A stretch of 15,497 bases of DNA from Tritrichomonas foetus (taxonomy: Eukaryota; Parabasalia; Tritrichomonadida; Tritrichomonadidae), in contig MLAK01000580.1 of assembly GCA_001839685.1 (NCBI GenBank), positions 84,623-100,119 of the forward strand, given 5' to 3'. The translations under genes and the position numbers were made by a program. Below the pieces are notes generated by a model. That model worked only from the letters and a program-made list of their open reading frames with translations, was not told the DNA's origin and did no database searches. Shown one piece after another: positions 15,077-15,497 of the stretch (positions are counted from its first letter, which is position 1; each line of letters opens with the position of its first letter).

Positions 15077-15433
15077 AGGGAATAAAAGATTGAATAATTG
15101 TGGTCGGAATAGCTGAGGTTGAGTGATAGTGAATAGGAGTATAGAAAAAGAGGGGTGTCGATTGGTGAATAGTGCTTGAAGAGTGGAGATTGACGAAAAG
15201 TGATGGAAGAGTATGGATTGGTGGATAATGGTAGAAAAGTAGTGATTGAAGGAAGATGAATGAATGGTAGCGATTGGGGAATGGTGATTGATGAGTAGTG
15301 ATTGAAGAATGATGATTGTAGCATAGTGATGGAAGAGTGGTAAATAGGTGAATAGTGATTGAAGAGTAGTGGTAGGAGGATGAAGATTGAAGAATAGCGG
15401 TAAGGGTTGCGGATGAAGAATTGAGAGTTGAAA
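15077..15433 (+). repeat. Degenerate 14-bp minisatellite
   Basis: Consecutive units of 14 bases can be laid out in register from at least 15153 to about 15433, with consensus GARTAGTGATTGAA. Examples are GAGTAGTGATTGAA at 15293 and GAATAGTGATTGAA at 15350. One 15-base unit (15335-15349) shifts the phase by one. Older, poorly matching units extend left to about 15077. The + strand is almost free of C. The opposite strand of the consensus has no stop codon in any of three frames, which explains long but meaningless open frames there. The array probably continues to or beyond the window end. Confidence 0.8.
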
Positions 15434-15497
15434 CCTGTGGAAGAACACATGAGGATAAAGAGCTGTGATTAATGAAGTGTGGACAAGGAACTGCAAT

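Noticed and set aside
15023..15496. Long minus-strand open frames of about 157 and 126 codons near the right end
   Set aside because: They read through the 14-bp minisatellite. Its minus strand has no stop codons in any frame, so two overlapping frames stay open, and the translations simply repeat with a 14-residue period.

Overview
The window looks like nuclear DNA of a parabasalid protist (Trichomonas or Tritrichomonas type; species not determined). It is AT-rich and carries five long protein genes with no visible intron. Most starts sit a few to a few tens of bases downstream of a TCA-Y-W initiator-like (Inr) motif, which is the trichomonad core promoter. Three of the stop codons are followed within about 35 bases by, or overlap, a TAAA tetranucleotide, the trichomonad poly(A) signal. 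The mix of a BspA-like TpLRR protein and a complete flagellar IFT172 fits a flagellated parabasalid. All family names come from reading the translations; no search was run.

Layout, left to right. 1-69: a 25-bp tandem repeat cut by the window edge. 153-1220 (-): BspA-like leucine-rich-repeat protein. 1221-1901: AT-rich spacer with small hairpins. 1902-3929 (-): SAPS-domain (Sit4/PP6-associated) phosphatase regulator with a phenylalanine-rich repeat tail. 3930-4045: 116-bp divergent promoter with an 18-bp perfect palindrome near its centre. 4046-4753 (+): small RPC4/RPC53 subunit of RNA polymerase III. 4754-5806: spacer holding a 131-nt nested hairpin, the best candidate here for an undescribed RNA or palindromic element. 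5807-8053 (+): CARMIL-like PH plus LRR protein. 8054-8585: spacer with a 23-bp direct repeat just upstream of the next promoter. 8586-13613 plus stop (+): IFT172, the largest IFT-B subunit, with a cysteine-rich zinc-binding-like C-terminus. 13617-15497: 1.9 kb without a convincing gene, becoming strongly G-over-C biased on the + strand and ending in a degenerate 14-bp minisatellite.

The genes do not form one pathway. They are housekeeping or cytoskeletal: phosphatase regulation, Pol III transcription, probable actin regulation and flagellar transport. The one arrangement suggesting coordination is the shared short promoter of the SAPS protein and RPC4. Repeats at both ends suggest the window may stop where an assembly stopped. 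No transposon, tRNA, rRNA or CRISPR array could be supported.
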